A DNA stretch of 12,450 bases from the NCBI GenBank assembly GCA_028281215.1, contig JANQKH010000079.1:1-12450 (forward strand), read 5' to 3'. The stretch is from Phycisphaeraceae bacterium. Lineage in GTDB: Bacteria; Planctomycetota; Phycisphaerae; Phycisphaerales; Phycisphaeraceae. Shown here one piece after another: positions 1 through 7,702 of the stretch (position 1 is its first letter; every line of letters starts with the position of its first letter). The notes under the pieces were generated by a model that saw nothing but the letters and a program-made list of their open reading frames with translations, had not been told where the DNA came from and searched no databases. A program made the translations under genes and the position numbers.

Positions 1-1596
1 CCCGGTCACGCCGACTTCGGCGGCGAGGTCGAACGTGTGCTCATGCTTGCCGACGGCGCGCTGTTGCTCGTCGATGCCTTCGAGGGCCCCATGCCGCAGA
101 CGCGGTTCGTGCTTCAGAAAGCGTTGCAGAACGGGCTCAAACCAATCGTCGTGATCAACAAGGTCGATCGCCCCGATGCCCGGCCGGACGATGTTGTCGA
201 CGAAGTGTTCGACCTGCTTGTTTCGCTCGACGCCGACGATGAGGCGCTCGACTTCCCCGTGCTGTTCGCTTCGGCGCGCGACGGTTGGGCGACGACCGAT
301 CTGTCACAACCCAACAACGACCTGCGGCCGGTTTTCGAAACCATCGTCGAACACATTCCGGCTCCCGGGAATGACCCAGGTAAACCGCTGCAGATGCTGG
401 TGACGTCGCTGGAATACTCCGACTACACCGGCCGCATCGCCGTCGGCCGGGTGATGGGCGGCACGCTGAAGGAAGGTCAAAGCGTGGCTGTCTTCGATCG
501 CGATGGCCGCAAGACCTATCAGCGCGCGCTGCACGTGAATCAGTTTGAAGGCCTCGGCAAACAACGTGTCGATGAAGTGACCGCAGGCGACATCTGCGCC
601 ATCGTGGGTCTCGAATCCATCGATATCGGCGACACCATCGCCGATCCCGAGCAGGGCGAAGCGCTGCCTACGATCAGCGTTGACGAGCCGACACTCAACC
701 TGACCATCCGCGTCAACGACGGTCCGTTTGCCGGCAAGGAAGGCACGTACGTCACCAGCCGGCAGATCAACGATCGGTTGCAGCGCGAGTTGCAATCCAA
801 CGTTGCGCTGCGTGTTTCGCAGGGTGAAACACCGGAAGAATTCTTGCTTGCGGGGCGCGGCGTGATGCACCTTGGCATTCTCATGGAGAACATGCGGCGC
901 GAAGGGTACGAATTCTGCGCGGGTAAACCGAAGGTTATCTTCAAGGAAGTCGACGGCAAGAAGCACGAACCGATCGAACGCCTGGTCATCGATTGTCCAA
1001 GTGATACGCAAAGCGCGGTCATGGGTTTGATCGGCGACCGCCGCGCGGAGATGGTGGCGATGGACGCCCGCGCCGGCATGGACGGCTTTATTCACATGGA
1101 ATTTTTAATTCCCGCCCGCGGGTTGATCGGCCTGCGCAGCCGCATGCTCACCGCCACGCAGGGCAAGGCGATCATGCACCATACCTTCGAGCGATACGAA
1201 TCGATGCGCGGCGACATTCCCCAACGCCACGCGGGCGTCATGATCGCCACCGACCCGGGCCAGGTCACGCCTTACGCGCTCGACTACCTCTATGACCGCG
1301 GCTTCTTCTTCGTCAAGCCGGGCGATCAGGTCTATGAAGGCCAGGTCGTCGGCGAACACTGCAAAGACGGCGACATCGCGGTCAACGTGGTGCGCACCAA
1401 GAAACTCACCAACATCCGCGCCGCCGGCAAAGACGATTCCTCGCAGGTCCGCCCGGCACGCGAGCTCTCACTCGAAGCCGCGCTGGAATACATTCAGGAC
1501 GATGAGTTGGTCGAAATGACGCCGGAGAGTTTGCGCTTGCGCAAGCGGTTGTTGAAGGAAAGCGACCGCCGCCGCGAAGCCCGACGCGGGGCTTAA
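1..1596 (+). CDS. typA: Ribosome-associated translational GTPase TypA/BipA, 5'-truncated
   Basis: This is the last 531 codons of a TypA/BipA GTPase, a ribosome-binding factor related to EF-G that acts in ribosome assembly and stress adaptation. The frame is open from the first base, so the gene starts outside the window. Roughly 75-80 N-terminal residues (P-loop and switch I) are missing compared with the usual length of about 610. The window opens inside the G3 motif (PGHADFGGEVERVL). G4 is NKVD at visible residues 53-56 and G5 is SAR at 91-93. A beta-barrel domain 2 (about 105-200), an EF-G domain V-like region (about 300-385) and the BipA-specific C-terminal domain follow. The stretch RGLIGLRSRMLTATQG is a family hallmark, and the basic tail (LRKRLLKESDRRREARRGA) resembles the usual TypA end. 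The ATG at 37 is internal, not the start. No truncation is seen at the 3' end. The identification is very secure. Confidence 0.97.
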   Translation, partial: PGHADFGGEVERVLMLADGALLLVDAFEGPMPQTRFVLQKALQNGLKPIVVINKVDRPDARPDDVVDEVFDLLVSLDADDEALDFPVLFASARDGWATTDLSQPNNDLRPVFETIVEHIPAPGNDPGKPLQMLVTSLEYSDYTGRIAVGRVMGGTLKEGQSVAVFDRDGRKTYQRALHVNQFEGLGKQRVDEVTAGDICAIVGLESIDIGDTIADPEQGEALPTISVDEPTLNLTIRVNDGPFAGKEGTYVTSRQINDRLQRELQSNVALRVSQGETPEEFLLAGRGVMHLGILMENMRREGYEFCAGKPKVIFKEVDGKKHEPIERLVIDCPSDTQSAVMGLIGDRRAEMVAMDARAGMDGFIHMEFLIPARGLIGLRSRMLTATQGKAIMHHTFERYESMRGDIPQRHAGVMIATDPGQVTPYALDYLYDRGFFFVKPGDQVYEGQVVGEHCKDGDIAVNVVRTKKLTNIRAAGKDDSSQVRPARELSLEAALEYIQDDELVEMTPESLRLRKRLLKESDRRREARRGA

Positions 1597-1697
1597 ATAG
1601 CCCCATCATCCCGGTGGAAATTGGCCGGAGGCCGACGTTTACTACGTCGCCGCCTCGCTCGCGTGGTCTTCATCCGATCCGTTGAACGACTCGGAAT

Positions 1698-1717
1698 CCC
1701 GCCGGGATGGCGGGTTT
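1698..1717 (+). terminator. Possible Rho-independent terminator after typA
   Basis: A perfect 6-bp G+C stem (CCCGCC at 1698-1703, GGCGGG at 1709-1714) with a 5-nt loop is followed by only three T residues. It lies about 100 bp after the typA stop and about 45 bp before the next start. The short T run makes it a weak intrinsic terminator, but the hairpin at 11654-11673 has the same layout. Confidence 0.4.
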
Positions 1718-1761
1718 ATGTCACGGACGCCGGGCGCGTTTCAATTACTTAGAATCCCCCT

Positions 1762-2988
1762 ATGAAGTACGTTTTGATCATCCCCGACGGCGCGGCCGAT
1801 CACCCCTTGCCGGAACTCGGCGGCAAGACTGCGTTCGAGGCCGCGAATATTCCCCACATCGATCGCCTGTCCATCGAAGGCCGCCAGGGCACGGCCGCGA
1901 CGACACCTGACGGTATGCCTTGCGGGTCCGATGTCTGTTGCATGAGTGTGCTTGGTTACGACCCCGCGACTTACCACAGGGGGCGCGCGCCGCTCGAAGC
2001 GGCGGCGCTGGGCATCGAACTGATCGCCACCGACTGGATTTTCCGCGTCAACTTCGTCACGATCGAAGACGGCGTCATGCAGGATCACTCGGCCGGCGCG
2101 ATCTCAGACGAAGAAGGTCAGGCGTTGCTGCTCGAGTATGCGAAGAACGTCGAAGCCTCAGGCAGCTTTGAAGGCATGACGCTCTATCCCGGCGTCAGCT
2201 ATCGCAACATTCTGATCGACTCATCCGGTCGGGATTACAGTGCCTTGCAGACCACACCGCCACACGATATTCCCGGTCAGGCGATGCGCGATTATTTACC
2301 GCAAGGTGGTGAGTACGCGGAACTGTTGCAGCAGATGATCGCCGAGAGCGAGGTGATGTTTGCGTCGCACGAGGTAAACGTCGCGAGGCGGGCGAAGGGT
2401 TTGAAGCCGGCGACGCATCTGTGGCCGTGGGGCCAGGGCCGCAAGCCGGACATGCCCAGCTTTGAATCGCGATTCGGACTCAAGGCGGCGATGATCACCG
2501 CGGTCGATTTGCTCGCCGGCATCTCGGTTTTCATCGATTGGGACCGCCTGCCGGTGCCGGGCCAGACCAGTTACCACGACACGGACTACGCCGCCGCCGG
2601 TGAACACGCGATCGCTGCGTTGGATGAATACGATCTGGTCTGTGTACATATCGAAGCGCCGGACGAAGCTTCCCACGCCGCCGACGCCAAGACGAAAGTC
2701 GCCGCCATCGAAGCGATCGACCAACATGTCGTCGGCCCGATTCACACAGCGCTCGAAGCGCGCGAAGCATCAAATGGCGAGCCGTCGCGGATCCTGTTGT
2801 TGCCGGATCATTACACCGCCGTCAGCACGCGCAAACACGACCCGACGCCGGTGCCCTTCGCGTTGTGCGGGCACAACATCCACGCGGTGTTGAAAAAGCC
2901 GTACACCGAAGCGAACGCGAACGAATCGGACCTGCACATCGAGCACGGGCATGAATTGATGGAGTATTTCTTGAAGAGTTCGCTGTGA
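1762..2988 (+). CDS. apgM: Cofactor-independent phosphoglycerate mutase, archaeal (ApgM) type
   Basis: This 408-residue cytoplasmic enzyme belongs to the alkaline-phosphatase superfamily, in the archaeal-type 2,3-bisphosphoglycerate-independent mutase group. Known members interconvert 3- and 2-phosphoglycerate through a phosphoserine; some bacterial relatives are proposed homoserine kinases. The expected two-metal site is complete. Asp9 (IIPDGAAD), Ser56 as nucleophile (GSDVCCMSVLGYDP), Asp349 and His350 (LLPDHYT) match one metal site of iPGM; Asp301, His305 (DEASH) and His359 (TRKHDP) match the other. The segment RGRAPLEAAALGI is also typical. The length of about 400 fits the family. The start was chosen because MKYVLIIPDG begins at the conserved first strand. 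No Shine-Dalgarno precedes it; AGAATCCC sits just upstream. It lies 165 bp after typA with a possible terminator between them, so it is probably its own unit. The family call is firm; the exact reaction is less certain. Confidence 0.9.
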   Translation: MKYVLIIPDGAADHPLPELGGKTAFEAANIPHIDRLSIEGRQGTAATTPDGMPCGSDVCCMSVLGYDPATYHRGRAPLEAAALGIELIATDWIFRVNFVTIEDGVMQDHSAGAISDEEGQALLLEYAKNVEASGSFEGMTLYPGVSYRNILIDSSGRDYSALQTTPPHDIPGQAMRDYLPQGGEYAELLQQMIAESEVMFASHEVNVARRAKGLKPATHLWPWGQGRKPDMPSFESRFGLKAAMITAVDLLAGISVFIDWDRLPVPGQTSYHDTDYAAAGEHAIAALDEYDLVCVHIEAPDEASHAADAKTKVAAIEAIDQHVVGPIHTALEAREASNGEPSRILLLPDHYTAVSTRKHDPTPVPFALCGHNIHAVLKKPYTEANANESDLHIEHGHELMEYFLKSSL

Positions 2989-3022
2989 CGGGTGTCGATT
3001 CAGGGGCACTCGTGCTTGCCGG

Positions 3023-3028
3023 TACAAT
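3023..3028 (+). promoter_or_regulatory. Possible -10 element of the lipoprotein gene
   Basis: TACAAT (5 of 6 to TATAAT) lies 29 bp before the start at 3058. No good -35 hexamer is found 16-18 bp upstream. Tentative. Confidence 0.25.
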
Positions 3029-3057
3029 GAAAACACCACGCCTCACGGGGAACGATC

Positions 3058-3864
3058 ATGTTGGAACATCGAACCGTTCGCGCTGCGGTCCTGTTGGCCA
3101 TCACCGCGGCCGCGCTCACCTGCACAACGGGTTGCCAGTCGGTCAAGATCACGCACGACAAACGCATCGCCGGCTTCACGAAGAAGTCGTTGCAGGATCG
3201 CGGCGTCATCCTGCTGGTCAAGGTCGATCACTGGACCGAAGGTGAACACCCCGGCCTGACCCGCGCGATGTGGAACACGTTCACGCGCGAGATGAAAGAC
3301 GTGTCAGTGGTGACCGGCCGCGACGCCCTCGCCGTCGCCGCAGCATATGACATGGAACCGCAGGCGCGCAAGATCGCCGAGTCGTTCCAGCGCATGCAGA
3401 CATTGGACCGCGACGCGTTTGCGGCGGTGGCGCCCAAGTGGCGTGAGGCGTTCGGGTCGCGGTACATCGTCGTCGTCGCGGTCAGCGATCCGTTCACGTT
3501 CCGCCGATTCGACAAGGACGTTGACGAGAAGTACGACTACAAGAAGATGGAAGTCGAAGAATCAACGACGACCACCACGTGGACCTCCGGCACCAAGACG
3601 GTGATCCGTTTGTTCGCTGTGCCGGTCGACAAACCGGTCGTCGCCTGTCGGCTCTATGCTGAAGGCGTCTTCACCAACGTCAACGAACAGACGCGGCGGC
3701 ACGACTCAGACGACAGCTTCGGCCAGGCGTTGCTCGGCTCCCTGCTCGACAGCCTCGGCGACGACCCGCGCGAATACCCCGATGCCCCCAGCGGCCAGAA
3801 CTCCGCCGCCAAAACCCTGATCCAAATGCTCGCACGGTTGAATCAACCACCGCGGCGAAATTAA
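3058..3864 (+). CDS. Putative secreted lipoprotein of unknown function
   Basis: I do not recognise a family for this 268-residue protein. It starts with a basic N-terminus and a hydrophobic stretch (about residues 9-20) ending in TTGC at 23-26. This could be a lipobox with Cys26 as the lipidated residue, although Thr at -3 is unusual. If correct, the mature protein is anchored to a membrane and faces outward. The body is mixed alpha/beta and fairly charged, with a Thr-run and strand-like segment (ESTTTTTWTSGTKTVIRLFAVPV) near 165-190 and a Gly/Asp/Ser-rich tail. No catalytic motif or repeat is obvious. GGGGAA about 6 bases upstream is a weak ribosome-binding site. It starts 69 bp after the mutase gene and ends convergently with the PSCyt1 gene, 131 bp away. 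Clean codon use and a signal sequence support a real gene. Function unknown. Confidence 0.75.
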   Translation: MLEHRTVRAAVLLAITAAALTCTTGCQSVKITHDKRIAGFTKKSLQDRGVILLVKVDHWTEGEHPGLTRAMWNTFTREMKDVSVVTGRDALAVAAAYDMEPQARKIAESFQRMQTLDRDAFAAVAPKWREAFGSRYIVVVAVSDPFTFRRFDKDVDEKYDYKKMEVEESTTTTTWTSGTKTVIRLFAVPVDKPVVACRLYAEGVFTNVNEQTRRHDSDDSFGQALLGSLLDSLGDDPREYPDAPSGQNSAAKTLIQMLARLNQPPRRN

Positions 3865-3995
3865 GCGTTATTAGTGAACTCCATAGCCCGCGGGGTATGC
3901 GTCTCGCCCGTTGTGGCATTGTTTTTTAAACATTTGAAGAGTGAGATGCCCGTCATGCGGGGACCAGGCTTTCGCCATGGTGCCAATATATTTGT

Positions 3996-6416
3996 TCATT
4001 CCCGCGTGATGAACTCATCCAGATTCATCAACACCCGCGCAACCGCCACCCATGACGCGGCCTCAGCGTCGCTGAATCCGTTGGGTCGCGTCTTCGGCGC
4101 GATCTTTTTCGCGGCTTCGGCATCACCGGCGAAGCGTTGATGTTGCAGCAATTGGAACTTCAACAGGCGATCTGTTTCCGCCCGCGACGGCACGCGCGAC
4201 ATACAAAGTCGAAACGCGTGAATGATGCGATTCCGCCGCGATATATCGGGAGGCGCTTGGCCATTGTCATTTCGCCCGCCTTGCGCCGCCGCCATCGGCA
4301 CTTCACGCATCGCGCGCGCCGCCAACCCTTGGGCCAACTCGAAAATGGGTTCCGCGTTCGCCATCGTTAGTGATTGCAACGGGGTATTCGATCGAATGCG
4401 TTGCGTGCACGTCGTCGTAAAATTCGGTGAATCGAACGTGGTCAACATGGGATACGGCGCGCTGCGGTAGAAAAATGTATACATGCCGCGGCGGTATCGA
4501 TCCGGTCCCGTGCTCGTCGGCCAACCTTTTTTGTTTTGCGTGAAGTTGTAAACGCCCGGCGGTTGCGGCGGATGCACACTTGGGCCGCCGATCTTTTTCG
4601 TCAACATGCCGCTTGCCGACAGTGCCAGGTCGCGCACGATTTCACCTTCGACCCGCAAGCGCGCCTGCCGGGCGTACCACTGGTTATTCGGGTCGCGCTT
4701 GTGCAGGTCGGCGCGGAAGTGGGACGACTGCCGATACGTCGCCGACGTGACGATCAGTTTATGCATCGCTTTGAGCGACCACTTCTTCGCGATGAACTGG
4801 TCGGCCAGGTAATCGAGCAGTTTCGGATGCGTCGGTGGTGTGCTTTGCGTGCCGAAGTCTTCTTCGGTCTCCACCAATCCACGGCCGAAATAGCGCATCC
4901 ACACGCTATTCATCGTCACGCGCGGCGTCAACGGATTCGACGGATCGACCAGCCATTTCGCCAGATCGAGACGCGTCTTGCGGCCTTTGGTTTCTTTCCT
5001 GATCGCCGGCAACACCTCGGGTACGGCGGCGGAAACCGGATCGCCCGGCCGTAAAAAATCTCCACGAATATGCACGTGCGTCTGTCGCGGCTTGGCCAGT
5101 TCACCCATCACCATCACAGCCGGGTGTGATCGGCTTAGCTTTGTTAACTCACCCTTGAGCTTTTTCACGTCGCCCTGCAACGCCTTCTTTTTATCGCCTT
5201 CCTTGGCGAGCTTGACCGCCTTTTCCTTCGCGGCGATCTGATCGCGAATCGCTTTTTCCTGCTTCGCTACATGGTCCGGCACATGCCGAGCGGTCGGGCC
5301 GGTATTGTTCGCGTCTTGCGCGTGATTGAAGAAGTCGAAGAACTGGTAAAACTCCTTCTGCGTCAACGGGTCGTACGGATGATTGTGACATTGCGTGCAG
5401 CCGATAGTCAGTCCCAGCCAGACCTGGGCGGTGGTGTTCACGCGGTCGACGGTCGCTTCGACGCGGAACTGATCCGCCTTGGAACCGCCTTCCTGATTGA
5501 TCAGCGTGTTGCGATGAAACGCCGTGGCGATGCGCTGCGCGGTGGTCGCCTTCGGCAGAAGGTCGCCGGCGATCTGTTCGATGGTGAACTGATCAAACGG
5601 CATGTCTGCATTGATCGCATGGATCACCCAGTCGCGGTACGGCCACATGGTCCGTCCACCGTCGATCGAATAGCCGTGCGAATCAGCGTACCGCGCTTGA
5701 TCAAGCCAGTGGCGACCCCAGCGTTCACCGTAGTGCGGCGATTGAAGCACGCGGTCGACCAGCCGTTCATAGGCGTCCGCCCGCTTGTCGTTCACAAAAG
5801 CCTCCACCTCGTCGACCGAAGGCAACAAGCCGAGCAGGTCGAGGTGCAGCCGGCGGATCAACGTGTAGCGATCGGCCTCGGGCGATGGTCGAAGGTTCAT
5901 CGATTCCAACTTCGCCAGAATGAAACGATCAATATCGTTGCGCGGCCAATCCTTCTGCTTCACCGTGGGCGGCTGATAGCGTTTGACCGGTTGGAATGCC
6001 CAGTGCGAACTGACGCGCCGGCCGTCCTTGGAAACTGGTTCGTCCGGCCAGTTGGCGCCCTGTTCAATCCAAGCCGTGAGAATGTCGATCTCTTTGTCGC
6101 TGAGGGCCTCGCCTTTGGGCGGCATGATCTCTTCAGGGTCTTCGGTCGTGACGAGGTAGATCAGTTCGCTATCGTCGGGTTTGCCGGGTTCGATGATCTT
6201 GCCACCGACGCCGCCGCGCATCGCGTCTTCTTTTTGGTCGAGCCGCAGACCGCTTTTCTGTTTGATCGCACCGTGACACTTGAAGCAATGCTTGGCGAAG
6301 ATGGGGCGGACCTGTTTGTTGAAGTCGATCGCCTGTTCGCCTTCCTGAGCGTGGGCGGGCCAAGTGAACAGGCAGACAGCGGTCAGCAGGGATGGAATAA
6401 TTCGGATGCAAGTCAT
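3996..6416 (-). CDS. Secreted PSCyt1-DUF1549-DUF1553 (planctomycete cytochrome c) protein
   Basis: This 806-residue exported protein has the three-part layout typical of planctomycetes. After a signal peptide (residues 1-23, likely cut AHA|Q), PSCyt1 carries heme site CFKCH at 44-48 and a possible axial Met98 in MPPKG. DUF1549 (about 155-375) follows, with a second heme-type site CTQCH at 340-344. A Lys/Glu-rich, probably coiled-coil segment (about 380-425) leads into DUF1553 (about 440-800), which includes RVTMNSVWMRYFGRGLVETEEDFG and SNTPLQSLTMAN. The family is thought to act outside the cytoplasm in redox chemistry linked to polysaccharide or sulfated-sugar use; its reaction is not established. 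An ATG 13 codons upstream (6455) is in frame, but the start at 6416 places the signal peptide correctly. TATAAT lies about 42 bp upstream. The DUF1501 gene that often follows such genes is absent here, the next gene being convergent. Family assignment is very secure; substrate unknown. Confidence 0.95.
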   Translation of the reverse strand: MTCIRIIPSLLTAVCLFTWPAHAQEGEQAIDFNKQVRPIFAKHCFKCHGAIKQKSGLRLDQKEDAMRGGVGGKIIEPGKPDDSELIYLVTTEDPEEIMPPKGEALSDKEIDILTAWIEQGANWPDEPVSKDGRRVSSHWAFQPVKRYQPPTVKQKDWPRNDIDRFILAKLESMNLRPSPEADRYTLIRRLHLDLLGLLPSVDEVEAFVNDKRADAYERLVDRVLQSPHYGERWGRHWLDQARYADSHGYSIDGGRTMWPYRDWVIHAINADMPFDQFTIEQIAGDLLPKATTAQRIATAFHRNTLINQEGGSKADQFRVEATVDRVNTTAQVWLGLTIGCTQCHNHPYDPLTQKEFYQFFDFFNHAQDANNTGPTARHVPDHVAKQEKAIRDQIAAKEKAVKLAKEGDKKKALQGDVKKLKGELTKLSRSHPAVMVMGELAKPRQTHVHIRGDFLRPGDPVSAAVPEVLPAIRKETKGRKTRLDLAKWLVDPSNPLTPRVTMNSVWMRYFGRGLVETEEDFGTQSTPPTHPKLLDYLADQFIAKKWSLKAMHKLIVTSATYRQSSHFRADLHKRDPNNQWYARQARLRVEGEIVRDLALSASGMLTKKIGGPSVHPPQPPGVYNFTQNKKGWPTSTGPDRYRRGMYTFFYRSAPYPMLTTFDSPNFTTTCTQRIRSNTPLQSLTMANAEPIFELAQGLAARAMREVPMAAAQGGRNDNGQAPPDISRRNRIIHAFRLCMSRVPSRAETDRLLKFQLLQHQRFAGDAEAAKKIAPKTRPNGFSDAEAASWVAVARVLMNLDEFITRE

Positions 6417-6457
6417 GCAGGGATTCTGTAGGCGGGGTGTCGAAGCGCGTAGCAACC

Positions 6458-6463
6458 ATTATA
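6458..6463 (-). promoter_or_regulatory. -10 element for the PSCyt1-DUF1549-DUF1553 gene
   Basis: On the minus strand this reads TATAAT, a perfect -10 match in G+C-rich surroundings, and would give a leader of about 35 nt before the start at 6416. The -35 region (GTTTCC or TCGTTT at 16-18 bp) is poor. Confidence 0.45.
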
Positions 6464-6503
6464 GGCGCTTGGCGTCAGGGGAAACGATGGCGAAGCGGCA
6501 CGT

Positions 6504-6532
6504 TTGGTGGCGGTTTCCCGTAGCGATATCAT
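6504..6532 (+). promoter_or_regulatory. Possible sigma-70 promoter for the DUF6807 gene
   Basis: TTGGTG (6504-6509), a 17-bp spacer and TATCAT (6527-6532, 5 of 6 to consensus) precede the start at 6599 by about 66 bp. The -35 is only 3 of 6. It points away from the minus-strand TATAAT at 6458-6463, as expected for a divergent pair. Confidence 0.35.
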
Positions 6533-6586
6533 GGGAATCCGCTTCCATGGGCTTTGATCAAACTGATCTGCTTGATTTACTTGTCG

Positions 6587-6592
6587 AGAGGA
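6587..6592 (+). promoter_or_regulatory. Shine-Dalgarno fixing the DUF6807 start
   Basis: AGAGGA lies 6 nt before the ATG at 6599 and supports this start over the in-frame TTG at 6554. Confidence 0.6.
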
Positions 6593-6598
6593 ATTGCA

Positions 6599-7579
6599 AT
6601 GACATTCGGGAAATACCTCGTGGCGACCGTCGCCGTCCTCGTGATCAGCGCTTCGGCGTCGGCGGCGAGCTATGTCGAAATCAACGAGAAGAAGGACGGA
6701 AAGTACGATGTCACCTTCGGCGGCAAACTGTTCACCACTGTCCACACCAAAGGCTACGCCAAGCCGATCCTGTACCCCATAATTGGCCCGCAAGGGATTC
6801 GCATGACTCGCGACTACCCAATGGTCAAAGGCACCAAAGACGAACGCAGCGATCACCCGCACCATCAGTCGCTCTGGTACACGCACGGCGACGTCAACGG
6901 TGTGAGCTTCTGGCACATCGGTAAAGATACCGGCACCATTAAAACCGTCAGTGTCAAAACTCAGAACAAAGGCGCCGCCGCGACGATCGATCTGCAAAAC
7001 CAATGGAATGACGCGAAGGGTAAAACGTTGCTCACCGATGCCCAGTCGATCACCTTTCACAAGTATTACGCGATCAACAACGGCCCGACCGTCGGCAAGC
7101 GCGATCTCATCTATGCCATGATCGATTATCAGATCACCCTCAAAGCGACCGAAGGCGACGTCACGTTCGGTGATACCAAGGAAGGCACGATGGGCATTCG
7201 CACACACGCGATGTTGCGGGTGAACAAAGGCGCGACCGCGATTAACAGCGAAGGCGTCACCGGCAAAGCCGTCTGGGGCAAGGCGGCCGCGTGGGTCGAT
7301 TACTCGAACAAGATTGACGGCAAACTCGTCGGCATCGCGATCTTCGATCACCCGTCCAACCCGCGCCACCCGTCGACGTGGCACGCCCGGGATTACGGCC
7401 TCGTCGCCGCCAACCCGTTCGGGTACAGCTACTTCATGAAGAAGCCGCGCGGTACGGGGAATCTGAAAATCAAAAAGGGCGACAGTGTCACCTTCAAGTA
7501 TCGTTTCCTCTTCCACGAAGGCGACGCCAAGACCGGCCAGGTCGCCAAGCGATACAAGGAATGGTCCGGCGGGAAGTGA
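6599..7579 (+). CDS. Secreted DUF6807 (PmoA-like) family protein
   Basis: This 326-residue protein belongs to the DUF6807 group, often labelled methane oxygenase PmoA, a name that does not describe its role. Members are common in planctomycete and Bacteroidetes carbohydrate loci, and their activity is unknown. A signal peptide (residues 1-22, likely cut near ASA|A) sends it out of the cytoplasm. The diagnostic HPHHQSLWYTHGDVNG segment begins at His86 and is followed by FW; its clustered histidines may bind metal or sugar (inference). Further typical parts are GTMGIRTHAMLRVN, AAWVDYSNKIDGKLVGIAIFDHPSNPRHPSTWHARDYGL and a beta-rich C-terminus ending in YRFLFHEGD. The length is normal for the family. 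The start at 6599 is preferred because it gives a compact signal peptide and follows an AGAGGA ribosome-binding site. It is convergent with the jellyroll gene, whose end is 123 bp away. Neighbouring oxidoreductase and jellyroll genes suggest a shared role in sugar breakdown. Confidence 0.88.
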   Translation: MTFGKYLVATVAVLVISASASAASYVEINEKKDGKYDVTFGGKLFTTVHTKGYAKPILYPIIGPQGIRMTRDYPMVKGTKDERSDHPHHQSLWYTHGDVNGVSFWHIGKDTGTIKTVSVKTQNKGAAATIDLQNQWNDAKGKTLLTDAQSITFHKYYAINNGPTVGKRDLIYAMIDYQITLKATEGDVTFGDTKEGTMGIRTHAMLRVNKGATAINSEGVTGKAVWGKAAAWVDYSNKIDGKLVGIAIFDHPSNPRHPSTWHARDYGLVAANPFGYSYFMKKPRGTGNLKIKKGDSVTFKYRFLFHEGDAKTGQVAKRYKEWSGGK

Positions 7580-7673
7580 TCGCGTCGTTCCAGCCGCGTT
7601 GATTTTCGTGCTTCCCGCAGGTGCGACCATGCGTGTCCTCCAATCGGGCGTGTGATTCGCTGGCGTTAAAGCC

Positions 7674-7694
7674 GGCGGCGAACTGCTCGCCACC
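7674..7694. terminator. Weak hairpin between convergent genes
   Basis: GGCGA (7677-7681) and TCGCC (7687-7691) form a 5-bp stem with loop ACTGC, extended by two G-C pairs past one mismatch. It lies just after the stop of the minus-strand jellyroll gene. There is no T run immediately after it on either strand, so a terminator role is only suggested by position. Confidence 0.2.
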
Positions 7695-7702
7695 GTCGCG
7701 CG

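Noticed and set aside
3921..3930. Terminator suggested by a T6 run after the lipoprotein gene
   Set aside because: No stem-loop precedes the T run, and the nearby CCCG/CGGG hairpin at 3949-3961 lies after it with only four pairs.
5271..6431. Plus-strand open frame of about 386 codons opposite the PSCyt1 gene
   Set aside because: Antisense shadow of a strongly supported gene; no ribosome-binding site and no protein-like motif.
6413..7693. Minus-strand open frame of about 426 codons over the DUF6807 gene
   Set aside because: Shadow frame; the plus-strand gene has a signal peptide and the DUF6807 motif.
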